64,000 nt of DNA, taken from contig CAWBME010000002.1 of NCBI GenBank assembly GCA_963789825.1, positions 124,001 through 188,000 of the forward strand, in the 5' to 3' direction. The DNA is from PFL42 sp963789825 (GTDB lineage: Bacteria > Chloroflexota > Anaerolineae > Anaerolineales > E44-bin32). A model generated the notes under the pieces. That model saw nothing but the letters and a program-made list of their open reading frames with translations. It was not told the DNA's origin and did not search any database. Both the position numbers and the translations under genes were made by a program. Each line of letters begins with the position of its first letter. Position 1 is the first letter of the stretch. Below are positions 24,640 to 33,023 of this stretch, piece by piece.

Positions 24640-25314
24640 CTAGCCGAGCATGCGCCGCAGACGCTGCAGGTGCTGCGCGTGGTCGCGCTCGTGCCACAAG
24701 GCGCGGCGCAGCACCTTGCGCGCCGACCAGGTCTCCCCACCCATCGCCAGCACGCCCTGCCGCTGCACCAGCGCCGTCAGCGAGTCCAGCAGCTGGTGGC
24801 GCACCTGGTCCAGCCGCTCGAAGGGATCCTCCACCAGTTCATTGCGCGGGAAGGACAGGCCCATGCGGTCCAAATACCACCACTCGGCGGTGGCCACGTG
24901 GCGCAGAATGCCGAGCATCGGCCAGCGCTCGCCGGGAAAAGCCCGCCCCAGCTGCTCGATGCGCACCCCATCCACGGCGCCGATCAGATCACGGCGGGTC
25001 GCGCCCAACAGGTGCTCATACTCGGGGAGCTCATCGGAGGTCACCGGCGGCCGATCGGCGGCGAAGAAGGCGTTGACTTCCTGGTCGACCTCATAGTTCC
25101 AGCTGCGGATCACCTCGCTGACGGTCATCGGCCCCGACAGTCCGGAGACGCGCAGGCCGTGGCCACGGCACCAGGCAAGATAGGCTTCGATGCCGGCCGG
25201 AATCGCCTTGAGCACCAGGTCGAGGTCGGCGTCCGAGGTGAAACAGCCGGGCAGATCCGGCACATGGGCGATCCAGCGACCGTCCATCTCCTCGGCGCAC
25301 ACCATGTAAGCCAT
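24640..25314 (-). CDS. HicB-like N-terminal domain fused to a DinB-like domain
   Basis: This 224-residue protein has two parts. Residues ~1-55 (MAYMVCAEEMDGRWIAHVPD, then LPGCFTSDADLDLVLKAI) look like the HicB-type antitoxin fold. Residues ~75-224 form a DinB-type helical bundle with putative metal ligands in LRHVATAEWWYLDRM and WHERDHAQH. The ATG at 25314 shares one base with the preceding SDR stop (TGATG). No HicA toxin gene accompanies it, so an antitoxin role is unlikely. The HicB-like module may serve as a small-molecule-binding or dimerisation unit. A second DinB gene follows. Confidence 0.7.
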   Translation of the reverse strand: MAYMVCAEEMDGRWIAHVPDLPGCFTSDADLDLVLKAIPAGIEAYLAWCRGHGLRVSGLSGPMTVSEVIRSWNYEVDQEVNAFFAADRPPVTSDELPEYEHLLGATRRDLIGAVDGVRIEQLGRAFPGERWPMLGILRHVATAEWWYLDRMGLSFPRNELVEDPFERLDQVRHQLLDSLTALVQRQGVLAMGGETWSARKVLRRALWHERDHAQHLQRLRRMLG

Positions 25315-26070
25315 CAGCTCATCACCTTCCCGCCATCGACGTTGATCGCCTGGCCGGTGAGGTAGCGCTGCTGCTGGCGAGCACAGGAAGAGCACCACGC
25401 CGACAACATCCTGGGGGTGTCCCAGCCTTCCCTGCGGAATGTCGGCCAGCCAGCGCTGCATCATCTCGGGATCGTCCCGCAGTCGAGCGGTCATCTCGGT
25501 CTCGATCACGCCCGGGCAGACGGCATTGACGCGGATATTATACGGGGCGAGCTCGCGCGCCGCTTCCCGCGTCAGGCCGATCAGGCCGAGCTTGCTGGCG
25601 ACATAGGCGGAGCGGTCCTTCAGTCCGTGTGCCCGACCGGCGATCGAGGCCACGTTGACCACGCAGCCTCCACCCTGCTCGACCATCACGCGTGCAACAG
25701 ACTGCGTCAGCAGAAACGGACCTTTGAGATTGACCGCCAACGTGCGATCCCAGTCCCACTCATCGAGGGTCAGCAAGGAAGCGTGCGGCTCGACACCGGC
25801 GTTGTTGATCAGGATGTCGATCCGGCCGTAGGTTTCCCGCACCTGCTCGATCATCGCCTGCACCGCCTGCTTCGAGGCAACGTCGGCCAGGAAGGCGCGC
25901 GCCTGTCCGCCCTGCTGCTCGATCGCCCGCAGCGCTGGATCCAGGTTGACCGGGGTGAGGTCGTTGGCCGCGACCCGGGCGCCCTCCCCGGCAAACGCTT
26001 CGGCCAGAGCGCGGCCGATGCCGCGGCCGGCCCCTGTCACCAGCACCACCTGCTCCGCGAAGGCCTGCAT
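25314..26070 (-). CDS. SDR-family oxidoreductase (frameshifted near the C-terminus)
   Basis: This classical SDR of about 252 residues is FabG/glucose-dehydrogenase-like. It has VTGAGRGIGRALAEAFAGEG, NNAGVEPHASLL, the catalytic VASIAG Ser and SAYVASKLGL Tyr/Lys, and NAVCPGVIETEMTARL. Near 25366-25381 one extra base shifts the frame. Removing it gives RYLTGQAINVDGGKVMS and a stop overlapping the next gene's ATG, exactly as in homologues. It starts at ATG 26070 after AGGAGG. It is the promoter-proximal gene of the DinB/crotonase/AAC(3) cluster. Confidence 0.85.
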
Positions 26071-26094
26071 GGCTTCCTCCTGGGTGGACGTCCG

Positions 26095-26863
26095 TCAGCC
26101 GGCCGGAACCGCGCACGTCGGCGGCACGACCCCCACGCGCGCCGCATTGACCTCCACACCGAGGTACGGGCTAGGGTCAAGCGTGTTGGCGATCTCCAGT
26201 TCATTGCGGAACTTGCCGAGCCCATCGTCGAGCACGATGGAGAAGTGCAGATGCATCCCAACCGGGTTGTTCGGGTCGGCCGAGTAGTTGCCCTGGTAGC
26301 CGAGCAGCGTTCCCGCCGGCGACGAAGATCTCCTGCGTGCCGGGAGGGAACTCGTCACTGATGTAGGAGCGGCCGTCGGCATCTGCCATGTGGGTGTAAT
26401 ACAACCAAATCGTCCGACCCGGCTGTAGAGGATCGCTGGGCAGGCGCTGGATCACGGCCGAGCGCCACTCGGGGAGGCGCGTGAGGTAGCCATCATAAGC
26501 CGCCACGACGGGTGTCTGGCCCAGCCCATTCGGCCCGGTAGGTCCAAAGATGTCCAATCCCTGGTGCGTGTGCCCGGGACGGAACGAGTTCCCCCAAACA
26601 AACCCGATCAGTCCGTCGGTCGGCATGACGAATGGCGCCTGGCTGCAACGCTCGCCGGCTCGGACTGACCAGGCGGCATGCGCCTGGGGATCGCTCCAGA
26701 ACTGGCGCAGCTGCTGGATGCGCCCTCCCGCCGGGGCGACCTTCCAGCCCAGGTAGACCCCGGCGCTGATCACCGCGACAGCCACCAGCCCCGCCAGCTG
26801 CATCCACCGCCGGCTCGACGGAGCGGGGCCAGGCAGCTTCAAGCGCTTGCCCAATTCAATCAC
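26095..26863 (-). CDS. Membrane-anchored M23-family metallopeptidase (frameshifted)
   Basis: This peptidoglycan-endopeptidase-type protein of about 255 residues has an N-terminal transmembrane segment (WMQLAGLVAVAVISAGVYLG). The LytM zinc motif HxxxD is seen in HTHQGLDIFGP and HxH in MHLHFSIV. The halves lie in two frames separated by one extra base near 26314-26321 (GCCGGCGGG, expected GCCGCGGG). After the HLHFS motif comes a C-terminal region with NTLDPSPYLG. It probably acts in cell-wall turnover. Its stop lies 24 bases from the SDR start and the two may be co-transcribed. Confidence 0.85.
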
Positions 26864-26899
26864 CCCTGAGCGGGGGCTGTGCCGAGCAGGCCGGCCCCC

Positions 26900-27217
26900 T
26901 CATGCGGGCAGCGACATCTCATGATGTTCTGCGAAGCAGATCGTCACCTTGCCGTGCGCCAGGGCCATCAGCGCATGGCCGGCCGCCTGCCCTTGCGGCG
27001 AGCCCATAGCCTGCATCAGCAGCTCGCTGCTGTCGAACAAGAACTCGTGCATCAGATATGGGGCGCCCTCGCCGGCCGCCACTCCAGTGATCCGGCCGAC
27101 GGCCACCCGGCGCACACCCGGCAAGCGTTCGATGACCGTAACGAATTCCTCGCTCCAGCGCCGATCGAAATCCACCGGGTCCTCGGGCTGATTGAACAGC
27201 AGCACGAGCTTGTGCAT
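26900..27217 (-). CDS. EthD-domain protein (dimeric alpha-beta barrel)
   Basis: This 105-residue EthD-like ferredoxin-fold barrel has VLLFNQPEDPVDFDRRWSEE at the N-terminus, LPGVRRVAVGRITGV in the middle, and a C-terminal strand KVTICFAEHHEM. EthD-type proteins accompany degradation or monooxygenase genes, but the biochemical role is unresolved. It starts at ATG 27217 after GGGGAGGCG. It precedes the M23 peptidase gene on the same strand with a 36-base gap. Confidence 0.75.
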   Translation of the reverse strand: MHKLVLLFNQPEDPVDFDRRWSEEFVTVIERLPGVRRVAVGRITGVAAGEGAPYLMHEFLFDSSELLMQAMGSPQGQAAGHALMALAHGKVTICFAEHHEMSLPA

Positions 27218-27342
27218 GGCGTCGCCTCCCCCCCTGAGTACTAGTCCTCGGGACCGGGTCTAACCCTCGGGGTCTATTGCCCAGTTACTACCCCTTCCTA
27301 TATGGTAGGGGTGCAATCATCCGCAGTTCTTCGGGGGTAGGT

Positions 27343-27486
27343 ATGCAGGTGGTCACCCCACGCGGTCAAGGCCTTGTCGAGTATGCCATGATCATCTTGC
27401 TGGTCGGCATAGCCGTCATTATCACCTTGTCCATTTTCGGAACCGGCGTGGGGAACATGTTCAGCCAGATCGTCTCGGGGATCTGA
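27343..27486 (+). CDS. Flp/Fap-type pilin prepilin
   Basis: This 47-residue class III (Tad) prepilin has a short basic leader ending in Gly (TPRG) and a mature part starting QGLVEYAM with Glu at +5, the hallmark of TadV-type processing. A single hydrophobic helix (MIILLVGIAVIITLSIFG) follows. ATG 27343 follows GGGGGTAGGT, which favours it over a longer start at 27277. It may form a thin adhesive pilus. No tad assembly genes are in the window, so this is an orphan locus here. Confidence 0.75.
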   Translation: MQVVTPRGQGLVEYAMIILLVGIAVIITLSIFGTGVGNMFSQIVSGI

Positions 27487-27598
27487 GACCGACTCGGCTG
27501 CGTTCCCCAGCACGCCTGCCATGCGGTCCGCCGGGCTTCCCGGCGGTTCGTCGCGCGGTCCTCTGAGCAGGTTCGCCGCCCCTTCGGCCGGGGTGGGA

Positions 27599-27817
27599 CT
27601 ATCCGGACTCGGCGCCAGGTTCAGCTGCCTCACCCCGCCGCACGGTCAGCTTGATGCGTCGCGCCAGTTCGCGCCGCGAGAGCAGCACCTTCCGCCCGCA
27701 TCCCAGGCACTTGATCCCGATGTCGGCACCCAGGCGCACGACCACCCAGTCCGTGCTTCCGCACGGATGCGGCTTTCGCAATCGGAGGACATCCTGCATC
27801 TGAAGATCGGGTAGCAT
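27599..27817 (-). CDS. DUF951 family protein
   Basis: This 72-residue protein has the DUF951 signature LRKPHPCGSTDW, then VVRLGADIGIKCLGCGRKVL, with three cysteines that suggest a metal or RNA-binding ribbon. The function is unknown; in Firmicutes the family lies near chromosome-partition and ychF genes. A TATAAT box (27837-27832 on the minus strand) starts transcription about 8 bases from the ATG. It is divergent to the M50 protease gene. Confidence 0.85.
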   Translation of the reverse strand: MLPDLQMQDVLRLRKPHPCGSTDWVVVRLGADIGIKCLGCGRKVLLSRRELARRIKLTVRRGEAAEPGAESG

Positions 27818-27831
27818 GCTGTGGGGATGGG

Positions 27832-27858
27832 ATTATAGCATCGCCCAGTTGGTATAAT
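27832..27858. promoter_or_regulatory. Divergent -10 elements of DUF951 and M50 genes
   Basis: A minus-strand TATAAT (27837-27832) and a plus-strand TATAAT (27853-27858) lie only 15 bases apart, facing outward. The plus-strand box ends 7 bases before ATG 27866. The -35 regions must overlap the opposite gene's promoter, so simultaneous firing is unlikely. Confidence 0.55.
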
Positions 27859-27865
27859 GCGATCC

Positions 27866-28477
27866 ATGCTTGGTTTGACTCTCGGCGCACTGATATCACG
27901 GGTGATCATCCTGCTGATCGCCTTCCCCGTCCATGAGTTCGCCCACGCCTGGTCGGCGAACGAGCTGGGCGACGACACGCCGCGTCTCAACGGTCGGCTG
28001 ACGCTCAATCCGCTGGCGCATCTCGACGTGGTCGGCTCGATGATGCTCCTGCTAGCCGGTTTCGGCTGGGCCAAGCCGGTGCCGGTTAACCCGTACGCCC
28101 TCACGCGGCGCACCCCCGCCGGCATGATGCTGGTCGCTGCGGCGGGTCCGTTCTCGAATCTGATCCTGGCGATCGTGGCCGCCATCCCGCTGCGCATGGG
28201 CGCCACCCCGCCCCAACTCACTCAGTTCCTGATGCAGTTTATCTTCATCAACCTGGTGTTGCTGTTCTTCAACATGATCCCGCTCTTCCCGCTGGACGGC
28301 GAGAAGGTGCTGGCGTACCTGCTGCCGCCTGCCGGCCAACAGGCGATGGCCCGCATCCGCCCCTACGGTCCGATGATCCTGCTGGGGATGATTGTGTTCG
28401 GTTCGCTCGGGGCGATCGACCTCATCGGCACGCTGGTGACCGGCCCGGCGACGTTCGTGCTCACCCAGCTCGTTTGA
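27866..28477 (+). CDS. Site-2 protease family protein (M50 metalloprotease)
   Basis: This polytopic membrane metalloprotease of 203 residues has HEFAHA zinc ligands (in FPVHEFAHAWSANELGD), LNGRLTLNPLAHLDVVG, and the third ligand in NMIPLFPLDGEKVL. It belongs to the short SpoIVFB/YwhC-like group without PDZ or CBS domains. ATG 27866 is preferred over 27857, which lies inside the TATAAT box; the box-to-ATG gap is 7 bases (leaderless). Its stop overlaps the next gene (TGATG). Confidence 0.92.
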   Translation: MLGLTLGALISRVIILLIAFPVHEFAHAWSANELGDDTPRLNGRLTLNPLAHLDVVGSMMLLLAGFGWAKPVPVNPYALTRRTPAGMMLVAAAGPFSNLILAIVAAIPLRMGATPPQLTQFLMQFIFINLVLLFFNMIPLFPLDGEKVLAYLLPPAGQQAMARIRPYGPMILLGMIVFGSLGAIDLIGTLVTGPATFVLTQLV

Positions 28478-28981
28478 TGGACAGGGCGGTCTACCGCGCC
28501 CGCCAGTTCCTGCAGGCGCTCACGGCCCGCCCCGGCGTCGAAGACCAGTCCCACGCCCACTCCTTGCTCGGCCCCGAACTGTACAAGCTGTTTCTGTGCC
28601 TGCCACCCGCCGACCAGGCGCACGCCTTGCGCGTCTACCGTGCACTCCGGGCGAGCGGCGAGGGTGACCCCGATTTGCTGGCCGCCGGTCTCTTGCACGA
28701 TGTCGGCAAGAGCCCACTGCCGCTGCGCCTGTTCGACCGGGTGGCGATCGTCGTGGGGCAGGCCCTGCTGCCCGAGCGGGCGCTCAGCTGGGGCGCCGGC
28801 GACCCGCGCGGCTGGCGTCGCGGATTCGTGGTCGCTTGCCGCCATGCGGAGTGGGGCGCGACAATGGTGGCCCAGGCTGGCGGCTCCCAGCGGTTGGTCA
28901 CCCTGGTGCGAGAGCACCAGTGCGGATCCCCGGCCGATGCCGCTGTTAGCCGCTCTTCAGGCAGCGGATGGAGACAGCTGA
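28477..28981 (+). CDS. HD-domain hydrolase (frameshifted)
   Basis: This HD-superfamily phosphohydrolase-like protein of about 167 residues has AGLLHDVGKSPLPLRLFDRV (the HD motif, residues ~65-72) and a later ACRHAEWGATMV with the second and third metal ligands. One extra base around 28916-28921 shifts the frame. Removing it gives ADPRPMPLLAALQAADGDS and a stop overlapping the next gene's ATG (TGATG, 28979-28983). As given, it reads on into the downstream dehydrogenase, a false fusion. The substrate is unknown. Confidence 0.75.
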
Positions 28982-29964
28982 TGGACAACACGATCGCCCT
29001 CATCGGACTTGACATCACCGGACAATCGATCGGCCTGGCGCTGCGCCAGGCAGCCGTCGAAGCGCCGCGCCTGGGCTACGATCGCGATGCGGCCGCCGCC
29101 CGCCAGGCGCAGCAGGCCGGCGCGGTGGACCGGGTGGAAGGCTCGCTCAAGGCAGCCGCCGCCTCGTCGCCGCTGGCCATTGTTTCGCTCCCCGCCTCCA
29201 GGCTGGCCTCCACCCTGAAGGAGTTGGCCGCCGTGCTGCCATCCGACGCGGTGGTGCTCGACGCCTCGCGTCTGAAGCAGCCCGCCATGCAGGTTCTGCC
29301 AGCGCTGCGCGCCGCCGGCGTCCACTATGTCGGGCTGACGCCGGCTGTCAGCGGCGATTGCCTGCAGGCAGGCGAATTCGGCCGCGGCGTGGCCAGTGCC
29401 GACCGCTTTCGCTCCGGCGTGTTGGGTGTGATCCTCCCTCCCGGCACACCGCAGGCAGCGCTCGATCTTGCGCTGCAGATGGCCTCCCTGCTCGGGGCCG
29501 CACCCTACTTCCTCGAAGCCGGGGAGGCCGATGCCTGCAGCATCCTGTCGGATGAGCTACCCGCCCTGCTCTCCACGGCGCTGATGAACGCCGGGCTGTC
29601 CGAGACGGCGTGGCGCGAGGTGCGCCGGACCGCCGGGCCGTCGTTTGTCGACATGGTCTCACTGGGGCTGGCAGCCCCGGCCCAGGAGATCGCTCTCATC
29701 GCCATGGAAGCGCGCACCTCCACGCTGGAGAAGATCGATCACTTTCTGCTGGCGCTGCAGGAAATCCGCCGTCTGGTGGATGAGGGAGATCAGGCAGGCC
29801 TCGAGCGCACAGTCAGCGAGGCCGACCGCGCCCTGCGCCAATGGCTGACCGCGCGCAGTCGCGCCGACTGGGTGGCCGAGGAGATCGGCCAGCCGGCCCC
29901 CCCGATCCGCGAATCGCCTTTCGCCCGCCTGTTCGGCTTCCGCCGTCCGGCCCCCCGGTCCTGA
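28981..29964 (+). CDS. Prephenate/arogenate dehydrogenase-like Rossmann protein
   Basis: This 327-residue protein is TyrA-like. It has an N-terminal Rossmann domain (IALIGLDITGQSIGLALR, where LGLIGGS is usual), a strand LAIVSLPASRLASTLKELA, and a helical C-terminal dimerisation domain (ILSDELPALLSTALMNAGLS, then TSTLEKIDHFLLALQEIRRL). The glycine motif is degenerate (GLDITG). No ACT or chorismate mutase domain is present. The role in tyrosine synthesis is unproven. Its neighbours (HD protein, SAH-hydrolase-like protein) do not belong to that pathway. Confidence 0.68.
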   Translation: MDNTIALIGLDITGQSIGLALRQAAVEAPRLGYDRDAAAARQAQQAGAVDRVEGSLKAAAASSPLAIVSLPASRLASTLKELAAVLPSDAVVLDASRLKQPAMQVLPALRAAGVHYVGLTPAVSGDCLQAGEFGRGVASADRFRSGVLGVILPPGTPQAALDLALQMASLLGAAPYFLEAGEADACSILSDELPALLSTALMNAGLSETAWREVRRTAGPSFVDMVSLGLAAPAQEIALIAMEARTSTLEKIDHFLLALQEIRRLVDEGDQAGLERTVSEADRALRQWLTARSRADWVAEEIGQPAPPIRESPFARLFGFRRPAPRS

Positions 29965-29991
29965 CCCGGCCCGGTCGATCCAGGCCGCCCT

Positions 29992-31071
29992 ATGTCGCTG
30001 GCCCAGCTCTTCTCCCAGCCGCGCTTCTGGCAAGAAGCCGCCGCCATGCCGGTGACGCGCGCCGTGAGCTGGCGCCTGGGCCGGCTACGTCCGTTCGCCG
30101 GACGAACGGTCGTCTTCGGCCATCTATTGGTATGGAACTCCATCGTGGTGGCGGAGGCCTTGTGGCGCGGCGGAGCGCGGTTGATCTTCACCGACGCCCA
30201 CGCCAGCCCGGCCACCCGCTCGGTGACCGAGCTCCTGCGCCAGCTGGAGGTGGCTGTCTGGCCGGTGGACGAGGCGGTGCGCCGCGGCGATCTGTTCTTC
30301 GACGTTGGCGCCGTGCTCGGTCGACAGCGCACCCCGGCCGCCGCCGCCGAGGTCACGCGCACCGGCGTGCTTCACTACCGCACCATCCCATGTCCGGTGG
30401 TCAGCGCCGACGACTGCCGCGCCAAGCTGATTGAAGGCTTCTTCGGCACGGGCGATTCCTTCCTGCGCGCCTGGCGTCAATTCCGCCCCAGCGATCCGCT
30501 CCCCGGCAAGCGGCTGGCCCTCTTCGGCTACGGCAAGATCGGGCGCGGCGTGGCGCATCACACCCGGCGCGCCGGCATGCAGGTGACCGTGATCGATCTC
30601 AAACCCAGTGTCTGCAGACGAGCGCAGGCGGAGGGGTTCGCGGCCCTGCCGGCCACCGATGGCCGGCGTCTGCGCCGGACGCTGGCGCGGGCGGACGTCG
30701 TGATTGCCGTCACCGGCCAGCCCGGGGTGATCGGGCGGACGATCCCGGCCACGTGGCTGCGGGCCTCCAACCCGGCGCTGGTGAACCTGGGCGCCGAGGA
30801 CGAGTATGGGCCGCAATTCGCCGAGGAGGAGATCTTGGGCGGGCGCAGGGTCCCCTTCAACTTCCATCTCGAAGAGCCTACCCTCAACCGCTACGTCGAT
30901 CCACCCCTGGCGGCACATCTGCTTGCCCTGGAGGCCGCCGTCTGCCAGCCCGACTCCGAAGGTGTCCGCCCGCTGCCAAAGGCGATGGACGAGTGGGTGC
31001 TTCGCACCTGGCGCACCGCCTGGCCGGGGGAGGATCTGCGCGGCATCGGAGAGCAGCTCGGCCTTACCTGA
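29992..31071 (+). CDS. S-adenosylhomocysteine hydrolase-like protein, catalytic residues not conserved
   Basis: This 359-residue protein is clearly related to AdoHcy hydrolase but shorter than the usual ~420-430. The NAD-binding domain is typical (LALFGYGKIGRGVAHHTRRA, then GMQVTVIDLKP). By my alignment the usual catalytic Lys and Asp of the KSKFDN segment are replaced (AKLIEG) and the EETTTGV motif reads EVTRTGV. It may bind a nucleoside or NAD without AdoHcy hydrolysis, or act on a related substrate. It follows the TyrA-like gene by 27 bases in one operon. Confidence 0.7.
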   Translation: MSLAQLFSQPRFWQEAAAMPVTRAVSWRLGRLRPFAGRTVVFGHLLVWNSIVVAEALWRGGARLIFTDAHASPATRSVTELLRQLEVAVWPVDEAVRRGDLFFDVGAVLGRQRTPAAAAEVTRTGVLHYRTIPCPVVSADDCRAKLIEGFFGTGDSFLRAWRQFRPSDPLPGKRLALFGYGKIGRGVAHHTRRAGMQVTVIDLKPSVCRRAQAEGFAALPATDGRRLRRTLARADVVIAVTGQPGVIGRTIPATWLRASNPALVNLGAEDEYGPQFAEEEILGGRRVPFNFHLEEPTLNRYVDPPLAAHLLALEAAVCQPDSEGVRPLPKAMDEWVLRTWRTAWPGEDLRGIGEQLGLT

Positions 31072-31115
31072 GGTGCGGCTTTGGCCGGCGCGGCCGTCAA
31101 GCCTATAATCCCCGT

Positions 31116-31394
31116 ATGCCCGCGCACTACTGCTACATCTTGCTCTGCCAGGACGGAAGCTTCTACACGGGATGGACGACGGATCCGCATCGGCGCCTGA
31201 AGGAACACGCCGCCGGCCGCGGCGCCCGCTACACCCGCGCCCGGCTGCCGGTCGTCCTGGCGTATGTCGAACCCCAGCCCGATCGGCCGACAGCCATGCG
31301 GCGTGAGCGTGCCTTGAAAGCGCTCACCCGCCAACGCAAGCGCAGGCTGATCGGCCTCGAGGATGCCCCGGAGGCACACGAAACGCATGCCTGA
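31116..31394 (+). CDS. GIY-YIG nuclease domain protein (YhbQ/UPF0213 type)
   Basis: This 92-residue stand-alone GIY-YIG domain has HYCYILLCQDGSFYTGWTTD, with the conserved Arg and His in PHRRLKEHAAG and Glu in MRRERALKALTR. The function is unproven; related proteins act on DNA. A TATAAT box (31104-31109) ends 6 bases before ATG 31116 and no Shine-Dalgarno sequence is present, so it is a clear leaderless candidate. Its end overlaps the next gene by 8 bases. Confidence 0.9.
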   Translation: MPAHYCYILLCQDGSFYTGWTTDPHRRLKEHAAGRGARYTRARLPVVLAYVEPQPDRPTAMRRERALKALTRQRKRRLIGLEDAPEAHETHA

Positions 31395-32577
31395 ACCAAC
31401 CGCTCTCCAAGCCGTCGCCCATGAATTGGACAGCCTGCGCCAGTCGGGCCTGTTCACCCACATCCGCACGTTGACCTCTCCGCAGGGCGCCTGGCTCGTC
31501 GTCGACGGCCGCCAGGTGCTCAACTTCTGCTCGAACAACTACCTCGGGCTGGCCAACCACCCCCGCCTGGTGCAGGCGGCCAAGGACGCCATCGATCAAT
31601 ACGGTGTGGGCCCGGCGGCTGTGCGCACCATCGCCGGCACGATGGGCCTGCACGTCGAACTCGAGCGTCGGCTGGCCGCCTTCAAGGGGGTCGAGGCCGC
31701 CATCACCTTCCAATCCGGCTTCAGCGCCAATCTGGGCACCATCCCCGCCCTGGTCGGCCGGGACGACGTGATCTTCTCCGACGAGCTCAACCACGCCAGC
31801 ATCATCGATGGCTGCCGGTTGTCGGGGGCGAACGTCGTCCGCTATGCCCACGTCGACCTCGCCGATCTGCGGCGCGTGATCGTCGAGAGCCAGTCCCAGC
31901 CCCACGGCCGGCGGCTGATCATCACCGACGGCGTGTTCAGCATGGACGGCGATATCGCCCCGTTGGAGGCGATCTACGCCGTCGCCCGCGAGTTCGACTG
32001 CCTGCTGATGGTGGACGACGCCCATGGCGAGGGCGTGCTTGGACGCGGCGGACGCGGTATCGTCGACCACTTCGGTCTGCACGGCAAGGTCGACGTGGAG
32101 ATCGGCACGCTGTCCAAGGCCTTCGGGGTTGTCGGCGGGCTGGTGGCCGGGCGGCAGGTGATCATCGATTGGCTGCGGCAGCGCGCCCGGCCATTCCTAT
32201 TCTCCTCGGCGATGACCGTCCCCGATGTGGCGGCGTGCCTGGCGGCGATTGACGTGCTCGAGGAATCGGATGAGCTGACGCGGCGCTTGTGGGAGAACAC
32301 CGAGTACTTCAAGCGCGAGCTGCAGGGGCTGGGGTTCGACACCGGCAGGAGCACTACGCCGATCACGCCGGTGATGTTGGGTGAAGCGCCGCTCGCTCAG
32401 CAGTTCAGCCGGCGCCTGTTCGAGCACGGCGTGTTCGCCATGGCCCTTGGCTTCCCCACTGTGCCGCGCGGCAAGGCCCGCATCCGGGTGATGATCTCCG
32501 CCGCCCACAACCGGGCTGATCTCGATCAGGGACTGGCGGCGTTCGAGGCGGTCGGGAGCGAGCTGAAGGTGATCTGA
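31387..32577 (+). CDS. Glycine C-acetyltransferase / 8-amino-7-oxononanoate synthase family PLP enzyme
   Basis: This 396-residue alpha-oxoamine synthase starts at MPEPTALQAVAHEL. The PLP-binding lysine lies in IGTLSKAFGVVGG, with VDDAHGEGVLG and SNNYLGLANHP typical of KBL/AONS enzymes. It condenses an acyl-CoA with an amino acid: glycine for KBL in threonine breakdown, alanine for AONS in biotin synthesis. No biotin or threonine dehydrogenase genes are nearby, so the choice stays open; overall sequence style favours KBL. It overlaps the GIY-YIG gene. Confidence 0.88.
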   Translation: MPEPTALQAVAHELDSLRQSGLFTHIRTLTSPQGAWLVVDGRQVLNFCSNNYLGLANHPRLVQAAKDAIDQYGVGPAAVRTIAGTMGLHVELERRLAAFKGVEAAITFQSGFSANLGTIPALVGRDDVIFSDELNHASIIDGCRLSGANVVRYAHVDLADLRRVIVESQSQPHGRRLIITDGVFSMDGDIAPLEAIYAVAREFDCLLMVDDAHGEGVLGRGGRGIVDHFGLHGKVDVEIGTLSKAFGVVGGLVAGRQVIIDWLRQRARPFLFSSAMTVPDVAACLAAIDVLEESDELTRRLWENTEYFKRELQGLGFDTGRSTTPITPVMLGEAPLAQQFSRRLFEHGVFAMALGFPTVPRGKARIRVMISAAHNRADLDQGLAAFEAVGSELKVI

Positions 32578-33023
32578 GCTCCGCCTTTGCCGCCAGCACA
32601 GCGCGATTCGCCGGGCAGCTAGCGGAAGAACCGCCTCCCGCCTCACCCGGTTCCGGCCGCAAGCCCCTCGTCCTGGCCGGCGCCCTGCCGCACCGTCCCG
32701 GCCGTCTCGCCCCGGTGGGCCGGTCGTTGTGGCCCAAACGGGGTGGCCTGTCGGGAGGGCGAAACGGCTCCCTGGCTCCTCGCACAGCACCCCACGCTTC
32801 CAGGATGCTGCGCGAAGCACGAGCGGGGGGCTATTCACGGACGGACGTCCAGCGGGCCACGTTGCATGCCAGAGAGGGAATGAAGATCTGGGGAGAGGGG
32901 CTGCGGTGGGCGTAGGCTGAGTTGGCTTGTCCGGCGCAGGAATCCGTGGTGCCCGTGCAGATGCACGGGCACCACTTCGACCCGACTTGAAGGAGGAGGA
33001 GGTTAAGCGCGGAGGCGAACCGC
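32578..33023. other. Intergenic region with a strong hairpin
   Basis: I see no gene here. Its one notable element is a perfect 11-bp stem GGTGCCCGTGC/GCACGGGCACC with an AGAT loop (32948-32973), 50 bases beyond the stop of the small cysteine-rich gene on the minus strand. It has no T-tract and could still help end transcription between the converging genes. Confidence 0.4.

Noticed and set aside
28477..29964. A natural HD-domain / TyrA-like fusion protein
   Set aside because: Removing one base near 28920 gives a separate HD protein whose stop overlaps the next ATG (TGATG), matching the other junctions in this operon.
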